The notes below the pieces were generated by a model. The model searched no databases and was not told the DNA's origin. It saw nothing but the letters and a program-made list of their open reading frames with translations. Below are positions 5,807 through 5,882 of a stretch of 5,882 bases of DNA, piece by piece (the stretch's first letter is position 1; each line of letters begins with the position of its first letter). Origin of the DNA: Chloroflexota bacterium. GTDB lineage: Bacteria > Chloroflexota > Limnocylindria > P2-11E. A program made the translations under genes and the position numbers. The DNA is taken from contig JANXXG010000008.1 in the NCBI GenBank assembly GCA_025350745.1, forward strand, positions 1 to 5,882, in the 5' to 3' direction.

Positions 5807-5882
5807 AGCCATCTTGCGGCGCGTCGAGTGGACGGTGATCCGCCGGCTCGACGGGCTGCTCCAGGGTGAGTATCGGACCCTC
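5787..5882 (+). CDS. DUF58 domain protein, N-terminal fragment cut by window edge
   Basis: The first 32 codons of a gene in the +1 frame relative to moxR, starting at an ATG inside the last seven codons of moxR. The peptide opens MSTSRPEAILRRVEWTVIRR and continues LDGLLQGEYRTL. The RRVEW...RRLDGLLQGxYRT pattern is the usual opening of DUF58 proteins encoded next to MoxR ATPases. The gene runs off the right edge, so domain content and length cannot be judged. A weak AGGG lies 2 bases before the ATG; a TTG at 5814 is an alternative start. The 20-base overlap points to translational coupling with the ATPase, its presumed partner. I would expect a transglutaminase-like gene further downstream, but that is outside the window. 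Confidence 0.8.
   Translation, partial: MSTSRPEAILRRVEWTVIRRLDGLLQGEYRTL

Noticed and set aside
1..5882. Defence island, prophage or transposon content
   Set aside because: No transposase, integrase, terminal repeats, spacer array, toxin-antitoxin pair or nuclease gene is present. Base composition is even across the window.

Overview
This is a GC-rich bacterial window that is protein-coding almost throughout. It holds seven genes: five complete and two cut by the window edges. High G/C at third codon positions, GTG and TTG starts, 4-base stop/start overlaps and few Shine-Dalgarno sites suggest a high-GC lineage such as Chloroflexota or Actinomycetota. An uncultured Chloroflexota is my best guess from the protein style, but this is inference because no marker gene is present. 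I see no tRNA, rRNA, insertion sequence, CRISPR array or prophage signature.

Left block (3-2434, + strand). The C-terminal two thirds of a major facilitator superfamily (MFS) transporter is followed after 52 bases by an aldo/keto reductase with all four catalytic residues. Then, each overlapping the previous stop by 4 bases, come a 94-residue alkyltransferase-like protein whose active-site Cys is replaced by Ala, and a 135-residue membrane-anchored protein with four cysteines that I do not recognise. The last three are probably translationally coupled. They may form a small operon linking carbonyl reduction, recognition of alkylated DNA and an envelope protein of unknown role.

Middle block (2439-3755, - strand). 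A full-length MgtE magnesium channel/transporter converges on the left block with only 4 bases between the stop codons. Its best start is a TTG behind a perfect AGGAGG site, 27 bases inside the longest open frame.

Right block (3901-5882, + strand). Divergent from mgtE is a membrane-anchored trypsin-like serine protease (HtrA/DegP type, no PDZ domain). It is followed by a MoxR-family AAA+ ATPase and the first 32 codons of a DUF58 protein that overlaps moxR by 20 bases. MoxR plus DUF58 is a widespread pair, usually thought to act as a chaperone/assembly module for envelope or metal-dependent complexes.

The only substantial non-coding stretch (3756-3900) lies between the divergent mgtE and protease genes. 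It carries a palindrome and two successive hairpins, the second followed by a T-run. This could be a terminator, an attenuator in the protease leader, or a short RNA. It and the Cys-containing small protein are the least explained parts of the window. Most of the rest is ordinary chromosomal housekeeping or envelope content, and I see no convincing new defence or mobile system.
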